Positions 1 to 9,920 of a stretch of DNA of 64,000 nt are shown piece by piece. The stretch comes from an uncultured Eubacteriales bacterium (GTDB taxonomy: Bacteria; Bacillota; Clostridia; Oscillospirales; Butyricicoccaceae). The notes under the pieces were generated by a model. That model made no database searches and had not been told where the DNA came from. It was given only the letters and a program-made list of their open reading frames with translations. The stretch is from assembly GCA_910586105.1 (NCBI GenBank), contig CAJUGU010000002.1:1-64000 (forward strand), written 5' to 3'. Position numbers and translations under genes: made by a program. Numbering within the stretch: position 1 is the stretch's first letter; the number at the start of each line of letters is the position of its first letter.

Positions 1-2
1 CG

Positions 3-24
3 CGATTTTTTTGTAAAAAAATCG
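3..24. terminator. Short perfect hairpin with A/T stem
   Basis: A 10-bp perfect inverted repeat (3-12 with 15-24, 2-nt loop) reads CGA plus seven T on one arm and seven A plus TCG on the other. It looks like a bidirectional intrinsic terminator of a gene lying outside the window. Which gene it serves cannot be seen. Confidence 0.45.
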
Positions 25-86
25 AGTAAAAACTTCATTCCCGCTGCGGCGGGGACTTGGCACGTTCCCTACCGTTCATGCCTGCT

Positions 87-199
87 GCCCAGCCCGCCAC
101 AACGACGGCGGGCTGGGCGGTTGCACTCGTCAAAAAACAAAGGTATCGCCATCCGTTCACGTTTGCTGCGCCGCCCGCCAAAACGACGGCGGGCGGCGC
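87..199. repeat. Two similar 12-bp stem-loops in tandem
   Basis: Perfect 12-bp stems at 87-98/107-118 and 168-179/188-199 carry almost identical 8-nt loops (ACAACGAC and AAAACGAC) and lie 81 bp apart. The shared loop suggests two copies of one REP-like palindromic unit rather than two unrelated terminators. The rest of 1-285 holds nothing else I can support. Confidence 0.5.
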
Positions 200-285
200 G
201 GGCAGATTCGGCAGTTATCGAACGCATTCCCATTCATTTCTCCCGCCTGAGCCGCAGCCGCCCACCTGAAGCAAAAGGAGGCCCC

Positions 286-588
286 ATGCCAAAACGTTTT
301 GAATACGATACACCCCTTCACGAAATGCCCGACAACGGCGGCGCATATGTGATTTTCCCATGGAATATCCGCCAGATCTTTGGAAAAGGCCGGGTCAAGG
401 TGCACGCCGAGTTTGACGGTCTGCCCTATGATGGCAGCATCGTCAACATGGGCCTGAAAACGCCCGACGGCGAAATATGTTATATCATCGGAGTGCTCAA
501 GTCCATCCGCACGAAGTTGGGCAAAAAAGACGGGGACTTGATCCATGTTGTCATTGAAGAACGGCAAGCCGAACCCTCCAACGGCTGA
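286..588 (+). CDS. DUF1905 domain protein (100 aa)
   Basis: The protein is a single small beta-barrel-like domain. It shows the DUF1905 pattern: a hydrophobic strand ending in FPWNI, then FGKGRVKV, a G-x-PYDGS turn and a final strand after KLGKKDGD (residues about 20-95). ATG at 286 follows AAAAGGAG with good spacing; longer in-frame extensions upstream cover the hairpin repeats and are unlikely. The biochemical role of the family is unknown. It is monocistronic and ends in a strong hairpin shared with the convergent hppA. Confidence 0.85.
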   Translation: MPKRFEYDTPLHEMPDNGGAYVIFPWNIRQIFGKGRVKVHAEFDGLPYDGSIVNMGLKTPDGEICYIIGVLKSIRTKLGKKDGDLIHVVIEERQAEPSNG

Positions 589-611
589 CGCGCCGCCGTC
601 CTTCCCCATAA

Positions 612-668
612 ACGCATAAAAGCACCGCCGCGCGACGAAGCGTGCGGCAATGCTTTTATGCGTTATTT
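612..668. terminator. Bidirectional terminator between DUF1905 gene and hppA
   Basis: A 13-bp perfect inverted repeat (612-624 with 651-663) has an inner CCGC/GCGG pairing and is followed by TATTTTT. It separates the convergent genes and can serve both strands. Confidence 0.75.
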
Positions 669-674
669 TTGATA

Positions 675-2765
675 TCATTTCAGGAAGCTGTACCGGACGA
701 CCACGTCCGCGAAAACGATCGACGCCATTGTCAGCAGCTTAATCAGGATGTTGATGGACGGCCCTGCGGTATCCTTGAACGGGTCGCCAACCGTATCGCC
801 AACAACCGCAGACTTGTGCTTAACGCCGCCCTTTCCGCCATACTTGCCGCCTTCGATATATTTTTTCGCGTTATCCCATGCGCCGCCGGAATTCGACATT
901 TCAATCGCCAGCAGGAACCCCGATACCGTCGCGCCTGCCAGCATCCCGCCAACGCCATTGATCCCCAGAACGATCCCGACCGTAACCGGACAGACAACCG
1001 CGATCACCGTCGGCGCGACCATCTCGCGCAGCGCCGCCGCCGAACACATGCTCACGCACCGGGAATAATCCGGCGTCGCTTTGCCCGCCATGATCCCCTT
1101 GATCTCTTTGAACTGGCGGCGTACCTCTACCACGATCGACTGCGCCGCGCGCCCAACCGCCTCCATCGTGATCGACGCGAACACGTAAGGCATACACGCG
1201 CCGATGAACAGCCCGACCAGTACAACCGGGTTCATGATATCCAGATGGAACGCCGCCGAATTGCCGGTCAGCATCTCAACCTTATCTTTATAAGAAGCAA
1301 GCAGCGCAAGCGCGGTCAGCGCCGCCGAGCCGATCGCAAACCCCTTGCCGGTCGCGGCGGTGGTGTTGCCGAGGGAATCCAGCGCGTCCGTGCGCTCCCG
1401 GACATACTCCGGCAGTCCCGCCATCTGCGCAATGCCGCCCGCATTATCCGCAACCGGGCCGTAAGCATCCGTTGCAAGGGTGATGCCCAGCGTCGATAGC
1501 ATACCGACGGCGGAAAGCGCGATCCCGTACAGTCCCATCGCCGGGGCTTCGACCGTCCCTCCGGACAGGAAGAACGAAATCAGGATCGAGATCCCAATGA
1601 TGATTACCGGCGCAAGAGTCGACATCATGCCAAGCGCAAGGCCGTCGATAATGATCGTCGCCGTGCCGCCCTTGGTGGTCTTCGCAAGGTGACGGGTCGG
1701 TTTGTAGGTGTCCGAGGTATAATATTCGGTGAATTTACCGATCAGGACGCCCGCGGCCAGCCCGGACAGGATCGCAAGGTACAGCCCCCAGTGCTCCTGT
1801 CCGAGGATCAGGACGACCAGCGGATATGCGATCGCGGCGATCGCCAGCGAACTGAACAGCGTGCCCTTATTCAGCGCGGCAAGCAGCTTTTTCTGGTCGG
1901 TCGATTCGCCCGTCCGGACGAGGAAGGTGCCGATCATGGAAACCAGCGTGCCCAACGCCGCCAGCGCCATCGGCACCGTCACCGCACGGACGCCCGCTTC
2001 CAGGCCAAACGCCGCGACCCCCAGCGCCGAGGCCGAAATGATCGAGCCGACATAAGATTCGTAAAGGTCCGCGCCCATACCGGCTACGTCGCCGACGTTG
2101 TCGCCAACATTATCCGCGATCGTCGCGGGGTTGCGCGGGTCGTCCTCCGGGATGGAGTTTTCAACCTTGCCGACAAGGTCGGCGCCAACGTCCGCCGCTT
2201 TGGTGAAAATACCGCCCCCAACGCGCGCGAACAGCGCCATGGAGGATGCGCCCATGCCAAAGGTCAGCATCGCCGAAGTCGTTTCCCGGATATCCAGCCG
2301 GAAAACGCCGGTCAGCAGGAAATACCAGATCGACAGGTCGAGCAGCCCCAGCCCAACGACGGTGAAGCCCATGACCGAACCCGCCGAAAACGCGACCCGC
2401 AGGCCGCGGTTCAGGCTTTCCGACGCCGCCTGCGCAGTGCGGCAGTTCGCCGCCGTGGCGATTTTCATGCCGATAAAGCCGCTCAGCGCCGAGAAAAAGC
2501 CGCCCGTCACGAACGCGAACGGTACATAATACGTCAGGAAGCCGCCAAATGCCATTGCCAGCAGCGCAACGAACATCACGCTGAAAAAGACCAGCACGAC
2601 GCTATACTGCCGCTTCAGATACGCGGACGCGCCGTCGCTGATCGCTTTGGACAGTTCCGCCATCCTGGGCGTGCCCTTCGAGAAGCCGAGCACTTTTTTT
2701 GCGGTGAAACCCACAAAAACCAGCGCCAGGATCGAGGCGATCGGTGTCAGATACATCATGGTCAT
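675..2765 (-). CDS. Membrane-bound pyrophosphatase, K+-dependent type
   Basis: A 696-aa, multi-spanning H+ or Na+ translocating pyrophosphatase that couples PPi hydrolysis to ion export. The substrate-binding [11 protein letters not shown] block, the [15 protein letters not shown] cluster and the C-terminal DNAKKYIE region are present. The subfamily-determining stretch reads [10 protein letters not shown], with Ala where K+-independent enzymes carry Lys, so it should be K+-dependent. Whether it pumps H+ or Na+ cannot be decided by eye. The length is normal for the family. ATG at 2765 follows GAAAGGATGAG. It is monocistronic with its own promoter. Confidence 0.97.
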   Translation of the reverse strand: MTMMYLTPIASILALVFVGFTAKKVLGFSKGTPRMAELSKAISDGASAYLKRQYSVVLVFFSVMFVALLAMAFGGFLTYYVPFAFVTGGFFSALSGFIGMKIATAANCRTAQAASESLNRGLRVAFSAGSVMGFTVVGLGLLDLSIWYFLLTGVFRLDIRETTSAMLTFGMGASSMALFARVGGGIFTKAADVGADLVGKVENSIPEDDPRNPATIADNVGDNVGDVAGMGADLYESYVGSIISASALGVAAFGLEAGVRAVTVPMALAALGTLVSMIGTFLVRTGESTDQKKLLAALNKGTLFSSLAIAAIAYPLVVLILGQEHWGLYLAILSGLAAGVLIGKFTEYYTSDTYKPTRHLAKTTKGGTATIIIDGLALGMMSTLAPVIIIGISILISFFLSGGTVEAPAMGLYGIALSAVGMLSTLGITLATDAYGPVADNAGGIAQMAGLPEYVRERTDALDSLGNTTAATGKGFAIGSAALTALALLASYKDKVEMLTGNSAAFHLDIMNPVVLVGLFIGACMPYVFASITMEAVGRAAQSIVVEVRRQFKEIKGIMAGKATPDYSRCVSMCSAAALREMVAPTVIAVVCPVTVGIVLGINGVGGMLAGATVSGFLLAIEMSNSGGAWDNAKKYIEGGKYGGKGGVKHKSAVVGDTVGDPFKDTAGPSINILIKLLTMASIVFADVVVRYSFLK

Positions 2766-2809
2766 AACATCTCATCCTTTCGCAAACGTTTCCCCTTTTT
2801 TGTTTTTAC

Positions 2810-2838
2810 ATTATAAATCAATTTCAAATATTTTGCAA
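2810..2838 (-). promoter_or_regulatory. hppA promoter
   Basis: On the minus strand TTGCAA (2838-2833) and TATAAT (2815-2810) are separated by 17 bp, about 45 nt upstream of the hppA start codon. Confidence 0.65.
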
Positions 2839-3088
2839 TATCTGAATCGTTAAATTGCTCTAATTTTTCAAATTTCGTGATTTCTTACAATTTCAAACGT
2901 TTACGATTTTTCAATTCCGCGAAGGAAATCCTGCAAAAGTGTATTTTTTATGATACCTTCCCAGCGGACGCGCGTTTTTTTCCTTCGGAAAGTTTGACGC
3001 CAAAAAGTCCGTTTTATCGTACTTTTTGTGCAACTCCTACAAATTTTATCCCCTTCCCGGTCGAGTGGGCAGTTTTTTTAAAATAAAT
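2839..3088. other. AT-rich divergent intergenic region
   Basis: AT-rich DNA between the hppA and FabK-like promoters. No ORF with a ribosome site, riboswitch or repeat was recognised here. Confidence 0.5.
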
Positions 3089-3117
3089 TTGATTTGCTAA
3101 TTAAATCGTGTTATACT
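3089..3117 (+). promoter_or_regulatory. Promoter of FabK-like gene
   Basis: TTGATT at 3089-3094 and TATACT at 3112-3117 are separated by 17 bp, 37 nt before the start codon. Confidence 0.65.
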
Positions 3118-3154
3118 ATCTTCATATACAGGGACTTATAAAGGAGCTACGACA

Positions 3155-4213
3155 TTGAAACTACCAGAACTTCAGATTGGGGAGCTGACCGCCCGCCTGC
3201 CCATTGTACAGGGCGGCATGGGCGTTGGCATTTCCCTTTCCCGTCTTGCGGCGGCCGTCGCGAAGGCGGGCGGCGTCGGCATCATTTCCGGCGTCCAGAT
3301 CGGTTTTCGGGAGCCGGATTTTGCACGGGATCCGGTCGCCGCCAATCTCCGAGCCATCGGCAAGGAGCTGCGGAAAGCGCGCGAGGCGTGCCCGTCCGGC
3401 GTGATCGGCTTCAATTTTATGTCTGTGATGAAAAATTATGAGCTGTACGTCCGCGAAGCGATCCGCTGCGGCGCCGATCTCATCGTTTCCGGCGCGGGGC
3501 TCCCCTTCTCGCTGCCCAGGCTCGCCGAGGGAACCCGCGCAAAGATCGTGCCGATCGTTTCCTCGGCGCGGGCGTGCCGTCTCATCGTCGGGAAATGGCT
3601 GCGGCAGGGGCGTTTGCCGGACGCGGTCGTCGTCGAAGGCCCGCTTGCGGGCGGCCATCTCGGATTTAAATATCCGGAAATGGCCGGCGGGACTTTCCCC
3701 CCGCTTGAGGATTGTTTGACCGAAGTGCGGGAATACCTCGATACGGTCGAAGCAAAACAGCATACGCGAATCCCGGTCATTGCGGGCGGCGGGCTGGCCA
3801 GCCATGCCGATGTATGCCGGATGCTGGAGCTTGGCGCGGCAGGCGTGCAGCTGGGTACGCGCTTCGTCGTTACTGAGGAGTGCGACGCGTGCAGGGCGTA
3901 TAAACAGGCGTATTTGAACGCGGGCGCGGAGGATATCCGGATCATCAAAAGTCCGGTCGGGCTGGCGGCGCGGGCGATTAACAACCCGTTCTTGCAACAG
4001 GTCGAGGAACAGGGACGGATCCCGCCTGCGCGTTGCTATGGCTGTATGGATACGTGCAGCCCGGCGGAAACGAAATACTGTATTTCCCGCGCGCTGTTTG
4101 ACGCGGCGCAGGACGGCAGCGGGCTGATCTTCTGCGGCGCAGGCGCTGCCAATGTGCAGGAATTGACCACCGTGCCCAAGTTAATGGCCGAGCTTTCCGG
4201 CGAACCGCTTTGA
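3155..4213 (+). CDS. Nitronate monooxygenase / FabK-like flavin oxidoreductase
   Basis: A 352-aa TIM-barrel FMN enzyme of the 2-nitropropane dioxygenase family, which includes nitronate monooxygenases and the enoyl-ACP reductase FabK. Visible family signs are the N-terminal PIVQGGMGVGIS flavin loop, GFNFM, the EGPLAGGHLGF segment carrying the conserved His, and the IAGGGLA and GAAGVQLGTRF phosphate-binding segments. The start is TTG at 3155, 8 nt after AAGGAG (3141-3146). The C-terminal Cys-rich CYGCMDTC stretch is typical of the clostridial subgroup. It stands alone, so fatty-acid synthesis (FabK) is not supported by context; nitroalkane oxidation or a generic flavin reductase role is equally possible. 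Confidence 0.9.
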   Translation: MKLPELQIGELTARLPIVQGGMGVGISLSRLAAAVAKAGGVGIISGVQIGFREPDFARDPVAANLRAIGKELRKAREACPSGVIGFNFMSVMKNYELYVREAIRCGADLIVSGAGLPFSLPRLAEGTRAKIVPIVSSARACRLIVGKWLRQGRLPDAVVVEGPLAGGHLGFKYPEMAGGTFPPLEDCLTEVREYLDTVEAKQHTRIPVIAGGGLASHADVCRMLELGAAGVQLGTRFVVTEECDACRAYKQAYLNAGAEDIRIIKSPVGLAARAINNPFLQQVEEQGRIPPARCYGCMDTCSPAETKYCISRALFDAAQDGSGLIFCGAGAANVQELTTVPKLMAELSGEPL

Positions 4214-4232
4214 GCAGTCTCGCCGAAGATAC

Positions 4233-4276
4233 AGACCGCCGCCCCTCCATAATCCGGAGGGGCGGCGGTCTATTTC
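4233..4276 (+). terminator. Terminator of FabK-like gene
   Basis: A perfect 16-bp stem (4233-4248 with 4256-4271) has a 7-nt loop and starts 20 nt after the stop codon. Confidence 0.8.
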
Positions 4277-4362
4277 AAAACTGGTATTCATATCGATTCA
4301 TATCCGGCCTGTGAATGCCGATTATTTTAATGTATGCTCCGAAACATTCGCCGCTGCCGCCC

Positions 4363-4475
4363 CTTCGTCCCGCCGTCCTTTTGGCGGGACGAAGCAGCAC
4401 GCAAAATGGACGGCCGCCGCACCCATTCCCCGCCGCAGCGGTGAAAGGGAGTCCAGAGGGACGTTGTCCCTCTGG
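4363..4475. repeat. Two intergenic palindromes
   Basis: Two perfect palindromes lie in the 336-bp gap: a 12-bp stem at 4363-4374/4383-4394, and a 10-bp stem with a 3-nt loop at 4453-4462/4466-4475. Either may terminate the AraC gene transcribed from the other strand. Neither has a clear T-tract, and they look like dispersed palindromic units. No gene is visible in this gap. Confidence 0.4.
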
Positions 4476-4549
4476 CGCCGTCTGCGTAAGACCGCCCGCC
4501 GCGCAGGCGAGCGCACCAGCCGCGCAGGCAAACGCCACGCCACCGGCAG

Positions 4550-5416
4550 TCACCCGCCGCCCGCCTTCCGGTAGGCCGACGGCGTGCAGCCGAAGACCGC
4601 CCGGAACCGCTTGATAAAATAGCTGAAGTTTTCAAAGCCGACTGCAAAACCGATCTCCATGATCGGTTGGTCGGTCTCCCGCAGCAAGCGAGACGCGCGC
4701 TCGATCCGCAGGAAGTTGATGTGCTGCACAAAGGGCCGACCCAGGTTCGCCTTGAAAAATGAACAAAAATATTGCGGCGACATCCCGAAATGCTGCGATA
4801 CGTCCGTTAAACGCAGCTGCTCGGTGCAGTGCTCGTTTAAATATGCGACGATCTCCCGCAGGAGCTGCGTTTTATAATCGCGCGCCGGACGCTGGACGCT
4901 CCGCAGCAGGCCAGCCCCCGCCCCCTCGGCAACCAGCGTCAAAAGCGACGCCTTTACCCGCAGCTCGAAGCCTTCCCTTTTTTCCGCGCACGCTTCCATC
5001 ACTTCATCCAGCGCCTTTTGCAGCGCCGGGTTCCCAGCTTCCCCCGCCCACAGCGTCGTGCCAAACCACAGCCGCCCATCCTCAAGCGGCGCAAGCAGCT
5101 CCGTCTGCGCCCGGTCCGTCCGCCGGAATTGCAAAAAATCTGCCGGGAATACAAATGACCGGAATTGCCCGCCATGCCCGCTCCGGATCTCGTGCAGCTC
5201 CCCCGTCCCAACAAAAAACAGGTCGCCCGCAACCCCCGTATATCGCTTGTCCGCGATCGTCAGCCCGACCTCCCCCGTCAGGATGCGTATGATCTCAAGC
5301 TCCGGGTGCCAGTGATATGGGATCACGTCGCCGTCCTGCGAGCCCGACACCGGATAAATCTGAAACGGGAATTCCTCGGTGCCGTGCGTGCGCTTTTCCA
5401 GCCGGGATGCGTCCAT
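4550..5416 (-). CDS. AraC-family transcriptional regulator, divergent from iolB
   Basis: A 288-aa protein. Its N-terminal cupin (residues about 20-150) carries the HWHPELEI ligand-pocket motif. Its C-terminal double helix-turn-helix (about 185-285) starts at LTDVSQHFGMSPQYF and ends with the AraC signature IGFAVGFENFSYFIKRF. It is transcribed away from iolB across 325 bp and is therefore the best candidate to control iolBD, perhaps sensing an inositol derivative. That role is inferred from position only. It has its own TTGCGC/TATAAT promoter. Confidence 0.92.
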   Translation of the reverse strand: MDASRLEKRTHGTEEFPFQIYPVSGSQDGDVIPYHWHPELEIIRILTGEVGLTIADKRYTGVAGDLFFVGTGELHEIRSGHGGQFRSFVFPADFLQFRRTDRAQTELLAPLEDGRLWFGTTLWAGEAGNPALQKALDEVMEACAEKREGFELRVKASLLTLVAEGAGAGLLRSVQRPARDYKTQLLREIVAYLNEHCTEQLRLTDVSQHFGMSPQYFCSFFKANLGRPFVQHINFLRIERASRLLRETDQPIMEIGFAVGFENFSYFIKRFRAVFGCTPSAYRKAGGG

Positions 5417-5500
5417 ATTTCCGCACTCCTTTCAAAGATGTGAAAATCGTGTTAGTATTTCCTAAAATATTGCAAGCCCTTTTTCGCCTGCGACACTATA

Positions 5501-5529
5501 ATTATAGACAAGAAGAACAAAACGCGCAA
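5501..5529 (-). promoter_or_regulatory. Promoter of the AraC gene (TTGCGC type)
   Basis: Minus-strand TTGCGC (5529-5524) and TATAAT (5506-5501) are separated by 17 bp. The -10 is part of the palindrome CTATAATTATAG, so it could also be read on the other strand. Confidence 0.65.
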
Positions 5530-5676
5530 CCGTTTCCGTGAAATTTTCTCGGAAAGCGCTCAATTTTTTTCGGTTTCCGCCGCCTCCCCATACGGCCCCG
5601 GAGGCGAAAAATGAGCAGATTTGCACAAGCACGCCGCGGCAATTTCGGCGAAATTGCTAAAGTTCTCGGAACCTAC

Positions 5677-5705
5677 TTGCGCAGTATCGTTCGTTCCCCT
5701 ATAAT
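5677..5705 (+). promoter_or_regulatory. iolBD promoter (TTGCGC type)
   Basis: TTGCGC at 5677-5682 and TATAAT at 5700-5705 are separated by 17 bp, 36 nt before the iolB start. The divergent AraC gene begins about 260 bp upstream, leaving room for operator sites in 5530-5676. I could not identify a convincing operator repeat there. Confidence 0.7.
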
Positions 5706-5741
5706 AATCTTGAATCATCTTATAAAATGGAGGTCTGCACT

Positions 5742-6548
5742 ATGTACATGGATAAGGAAGTCAAGCGCGGCTATAACGAGTACATCCGGCTCGATGAAGG
5801 CGTTGGCAAGGACGCAATGATGGATGTCGCGCTGCTCGTGATGGAAGACGGCGACACCTACGCGTTCGAGGAAGCCGAGAAAGAACTCGCGCTGCTGGTG
5901 TTCGACGGCAAATGCACCCTGAAATGGGACGACGGTTCCTATGATGTCGACCGTCCCAACCCCTTTGACTACAACCCCTCCTGCCTGCATGTCTGCAAGG
6001 GCGTTCAGGTGGAAGTCGCCGCGCACGGCCCCTGCAACATCTACGTGCAGAAGACCCTGAACGACAAAACGTTCCCCAGCAAGATGTACAAGCCGGAGGA
6101 TACCGACACCTGGGCGCGCGGCAATCAGGGCGAGCTGATGGGCTGCATCAAGCGCGACGTGCGTACCTGCTTCGATCTGGATAACGCGCCGTACTCCAAC
6201 ATGGTCCTCGGCGAAGTCGTCAACCTCCCCGGCAAGTGGAGTTCCTACCCGCCCCACCACCATCCGCAGCCGGAATGCTACTTCTATCGCTTCGACCGCC
6301 CGATGGGCTTCGGCGCAGGCTGGGGCAACGGCGAAATCTATGAGACCCACCACAACGGCCTCGCCATCATTACCGACAAGATGCATTCCCAGGTCACCGC
6401 ACCCGGTTACTCCTGCTGCTATGCATGGGGCATCCGCCATCTGCCCGGCGATCCGTGGGATAAGACCCGCATCGACGATGAAGAGCACCTCTGGCTGCTC
6501 GAGGACGACGCCAACGATAAGATCTGGCACTGCCCGACCGGTAACTGA
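5742..6548 (+). CDS. 5-deoxy-glucuronate isomerase
   Basis: A 268-aa cupin enzyme of the IolB family. It isomerises 5-deoxy-glucuronate to 2-deoxy-5-keto-gluconate in myo-inositol catabolism. The metal-binding His cluster is visible at PPHHHPQPE, followed by CYFYRF, as well as the C-terminal GIRHLPG and EEHLWL stretches. ATG at 5742 lies 8 nt after GGAGG; the ATG at 5727 overlaps that ribosome site and is unlikely. It is the first gene of a two-gene operon with iolD, and iolC, iolE and iolG are not in the window. Confidence 0.95.
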   Translation: MYMDKEVKRGYNEYIRLDEGVGKDAMMDVALLVMEDGDTYAFEEAEKELALLVFDGKCTLKWDDGSYDVDRPNPFDYNPSCLHVCKGVQVEVAAHGPCNIYVQKTLNDKTFPSKMYKPEDTDTWARGNQGELMGCIKRDVRTCFDLDNAPYSNMVLGEVVNLPGKWSSYPPHHHPQPECYFYRFDRPMGFGAGWGNGEIYETHHNGLAIITDKMHSQVTAPGYSCCYAWGIRHLPGDPWDKTRIDDEEHLWLLEDDANDKIWHCPTGN

Positions 6549-6674
6549 TCCCGCCGCCGTAACGCCCCGCCCTTCCCACAAGCGGGGCCGCGGCCTTCCG
6601 GTCCCCCCTACCTTCGTTTTCCCACAGCACTTTTCCCATATACCCACATTTTCATCACTAGGAGGAGATACCCC

Positions 6675-8645
6675 ATGAAGCACATGGAAACCGTCCGCCT
6701 GACTGCGAGCCAGGCACTCGTCCGCTTCCTTGAAAACCAGTATGTCAGCTACATCGACATGGACGGGAAGGAAGTCGAACACAAATTCGTCAAGGGCATT
6801 TTCATGCTCCCCGGCCACGGCAATGTTGTCGGCTTCTGCAACGGCGTTGAACAGGAGCTCAAGGATATGGTCGTGTATCAGGGCAAGAACGAACAGGGTA
6901 TGGCGCTCGCAGCCGTCGGCTTCGCCAAGCAGAGCCGCCGCAAGCAGATCTTTGCCTGCACCTCGTCCGTCGGCCCCGGCGCGTGCAACATGGTCACCGC
7001 CGCCGCTACCGCTACCGCAAACAACATCCCCGTGCTGATCCTTCCGGGCGATATCTACGCTTCCCGCCAGCCCGACCCGGTGCTCCAGCAGATGGAGCAG
7101 CCCCAGAACCTGTCCATTTCCGCGCATGACGCGTTCCAGGCCGTCACCAAGTACTGGGGCCGCATCAACCGCCCCGAGCAGGTCATGACCGATATGATCT
7201 CGGCCATGCGCGTGCTGACCGATACCGCCAACACCGGCGCGGTCGCGATCTCCCTGCCGCAGGATGTGCAGGCCGAAGCGTATGATTACCCGGTCGATTT
7301 CTTCCAGAAGCGCGTTTGGCGCATCGATCGCCGCCCGGCGACCAAGTACGCCATCGACAAGGCCGTCGAAGTCATCAAGACGGCGAAAAAGCCGCTCCTG
7401 ATCTGCGGCGGCGGCGTCCGCTATGCGGAAGCGCACAAGGTATTCAAGAAGTTCGCCGAAGATTTCGGCATCGCGTTCGGCGAGACGCAGGCGGGCAAGT
7501 CCGCGATCGAATGGACGCATGAGCTCAACCTCGGCGGTCTCGGCACCACCGGCGGCATCGCAGCCAACAAGCTCGCGCATGAGGCCGACGTTGTGATCGG
7601 CGTCGGTACCCGCTACACCGACTTTACCACCGCTTCCAAGTGGCTGTACCGCACCGACGCGAAGTTCGTCAACATCAATCCGTCCGAGTTCCAGGCGTAT
7701 AAGATGGACGCGACCCCGGTCGTTGCCGACGCCAACGAAGCCCTCACCGCGATCGGCGCGGAGCTCAGCAAGCTCGGTTATCACACCGACGACGCTTACA
7801 AGGCGGAAGTCGCCGCGCTCCGTAAGGAATGGTTCACCGAGGTCGAACGCCTCGACAACTGCAAGTACACCGATAAGGATTCCTTCGTGCCGGAATGCAA
7901 TGACGACAACCGCTGCGCTGTTGAAAAGTACATCGAGGATACCGGCTGCGACCTGTGCCAGACCACGGTGCTCGGCGCGATCAACCACCTGATCGACGAG
8001 GACGCGATCGTCTGCGCGGCTGCCGGTTCGCTGCCCGGCGATATGCAGGGCCTGTGGCGTGCAAGCAAGATCAACACCTATCACATGGAATACGGTTATT
8101 CCTGCATGGGTTACGAAGTCGCTTCCGCGCTCGGCGCAAAGCTCGCCTGCCCCGATCAGGAAGTCTATGCGATGTGCGGCGACGGCTCGTTCGATATGCT
8201 GCACTCCGAGCTTATCACCTCCGTACAGATCGGCAAGAAGATCAACGTCATGCTGTTCGATAACGCTTCCTACGGCTGCATCAACAATCTCCAGGTCGGC
8301 AACGGCAACGCTTCCATCACCACCGAGAAGAATATGCTTGAAGAAGGCGTTACCAACGGCATCCACAAGGGCAAGGTCATGCAGATCGATTACGCGGCGA
8401 TCGGCGCGGCGTATGGCTGCAAGACCTACACCGTCAAGACCATGGACGAACTGAAGGCCGCGATCGAAGACGCGAAGAAACAGACCGTTTCCACGCTGAT
8501 CGATATGAAGGTGCTGCCCAAGACCATGTCCAAGGGTTACGAGAACTGGTGGCGCGTCGGCGTTGCCGAGGTCTCCCAGAAGCCTGAAGTGCAGGCTGCG
8601 CGCAAGCGCATCGAGGAACACCTCTTCGAGGCTCGCCATTATTAA
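6675..8645 (+). CDS. 3D-(3,5/4)-trihydroxycyclohexane-1,2-dione hydrolase
   Basis: A 656-aa thiamine-diphosphate enzyme of the IolD family, which opens the inositol-derived ring to yield the IolB substrate. N-terminal ThDP domain features include FMLPGHGNV and the catalytic Glu in [10 protein letters not shown]. The C-terminal ThDP/Mg site shows GDGSFDML followed about 25 residues later by N-A-S-Y. GGAGGAG precedes ATG 6675. The codon use is strongly biased, suggesting high expression. IolD and IolB perform consecutive steps, so they form one functional module even though the rest of the pathway must be elsewhere. Confidence 0.95.
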   Translation: MKHMETVRLTASQALVRFLENQYVSYIDMDGKEVEHKFVKGIFMLPGHGNVVGFCNGVEQELKDMVVYQGKNEQGMALAAVGFAKQSRRKQIFACTSSVGPGACNMVTAAATATANNIPVLILPGDIYASRQPDPVLQQMEQPQNLSISAHDAFQAVTKYWGRINRPEQVMTDMISAMRVLTDTANTGAVAISLPQDVQAEAYDYPVDFFQKRVWRIDRRPATKYAIDKAVEVIKTAKKPLLICGGGVRYAEAHKVFKKFAEDFGIAFGETQAGKSAIEWTHELNLGGLGTTGGIAANKLAHEADVVIGVGTRYTDFTTASKWLYRTDAKFVNINPSEFQAYKMDATPVVADANEALTAIGAELSKLGYHTDDAYKAEVAALRKEWFTEVERLDNCKYTDKDSFVPECNDDNRCAVEKYIEDTGCDLCQTTVLGAINHLIDEDAIVCAAAGSLPGDMQGLWRASKINTYHMEYGYSCMGYEVASALGAKLACPDQEVYAMCGDGSFDMLHSELITSVQIGKKINVMLFDNASYGCINNLQVGNGNASITTEKNMLEEGVTNGIHKGKVMQIDYAAIGAAYGCKTYTVKTMDELKAAIEDAKKQTVSTLIDMKVLPKTMSKGYENWWRVGVAEVSQKPEVQAARKRIEEHLFEARHY

Positions 8646-8695
8646 GATATTTGCGGCAATCGCCCGCATTTCCTTCCGTTAGATTTTGTTGCTTA

Positions 8696-8723
8696 TCTCT
8701 GGCAGGCATTCGCCTGCCAGAGA
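8696..8723 (+). terminator. Hairpin after iolD
   Basis: A perfect 12-bp stem (8696-8707 with 8712-8723) has a 4-nt loop and lies 50 nt after iolD. It has no T-tract, so it may act as a 3' stabiliser rather than an efficient terminator. Confidence 0.45.
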
Positions 8724-8868
8724 CAAATGCCTTACTTGGCAAAGTTCTACAAAGCCTTTGTCACACCATTTCTTTTTACATCAAAATCATAATCACACAT
8801 AAAGTTTTAATTTTCTTAAAAGTTTTAAGATGCTTAAATCTTTTAATACAATTAGATGGAGGTTCTTA

Positions 8869-9918
8869 ATGAAAAAGATTGTTAGTATTATTACTATGTT
8901 ATGTTTGACTTTCATGATATCTGCCCCCGCTTTAGCGGTTTCTTCAGATTCTCCCTCAACGAATGTAATTAGTTCAATCAGCGAGGCTTTAGAAGTTGTT
9001 GAATATGATAAATCATTGTGGGGATTTGAAACTGTTGATTTTTCTAATATTTATATTGGAGACGCAATCTATACATATAATTATGTCGATAGTGCGTTTG
9101 AAGAATCAAATATAATTTACCCTATATTCAGTGATGATAATTTAATTGCGCTTTCTATTAGTCACGATGGTGCATATCAACAAATCGTGACTGCGCTTGT
9201 TGATGAAATCAATTACATAAATCCAGAACAATTGGCATTGGTATATGATGCAGAGAATTGCTATCTTTATGATGGTATTGACTTTCACCAAATTGCCCAA
9301 AGCCAAGAAATTGCTTCGGATCGTGACATTCTTCTAGTAGATTCGATTATGCTGGATACAGATGATATAGCATTATCAGATTTGGTTCCTGTAGTAAATC
9401 TTGACTATACCACCCCGCTTGATCGCGCGCAGACTTATTTCTCCTGCGCGGTAGATTATGTTTCTCAACCACTTAATTCTGATTTATGTTGGGCTGCATG
9501 TATTGCTTGTATCTCGAATTACGTTAGAGGAACACCTTTTACCGCTACAATGATAGCCGATGAAACCTGCGGTGAAGGGTATCTGGGAGCGGTATCTCCG
9601 GATGTTCTTCCACGCATGATGTATAATGAATATAGTTTGAATTATTCGCTTGAATATAGCGTTCCATCGGATTTGGTCATTCTCAAGAATATCCAAAAAG
9701 ATTATCCGGTTTTAGCATTGCTTAACGGTAATTCAAGTAAAAAACATATGTGTGTTGTATACGGAATTAACCTTGTTAGTGGATACATCACAATAATGGA
9801 TCCGATATTTGGATTTACTACTGTGTACACAAAAAATAATAAATATACCTATTCGGATCCTACTCGGGATCGTACATGGACTGTTTATGGTGGGCTCTGC
9901 CGGTATTGGAGTGCGTAA
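8869..9918 (+). CDS. Secreted papain-like cysteine peptidase (C39-type fold), AT-rich
   Basis: A 349-aa exported protein with a classic signal peptide (MKK, hydrophobic stretch, APALA cleavage motif near residue 24). Residues about 195-349 form a papain-like domain: the catalytic Cys lies in SDLCWAAC, preceded by the PLNS region expected to hold the oxyanion Gln/Asn, and the His lies in KKHMCVVYGI, followed by ITIMDP (the third catalytic position). This matches Peptidase_C39_2-like domains. The N-terminal 170 residues are unassigned and may be a propeptide. ATG 8869 follows TGGAGG. The gene is much richer in A/T than its neighbours, pointing to horizontal acquisition. The next gene starts 2 nt after its stop. 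Confidence 0.75.
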   Translation: MKKIVSIITMLCLTFMISAPALAVSSDSPSTNVISSISEALEVVEYDKSLWGFETVDFSNIYIGDAIYTYNYVDSAFEESNIIYPIFSDDNLIALSISHDGAYQQIVTALVDEINYINPEQLALVYDAENCYLYDGIDFHQIAQSQEIASDRDILLVDSIMLDTDDIALSDLVPVVNLDYTTPLDRAQTYFSCAVDYVSQPLNSDLCWAACIACISNYVRGTPFTATMIADETCGEGYLGAVSPDVLPRMMYNEYSLNYSLEYSVPSDLVILKNIQKDYPVLALLNGNSSKKHMCVVYGINLVSGYITIMDPIFGFTTVYTKNNKYTYSDPTRDRTWTVYGGLCRYWSA

Positions 9919-9920
9919 TC

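Noticed and set aside
5715..8669. A 984-codon open frame antisense to iolB-iolD
   Set aside because: It is a product of strong codon bias and high GC on the opposite strand: it spans two recognisable genes and their gap, and its translation shows no family motif.
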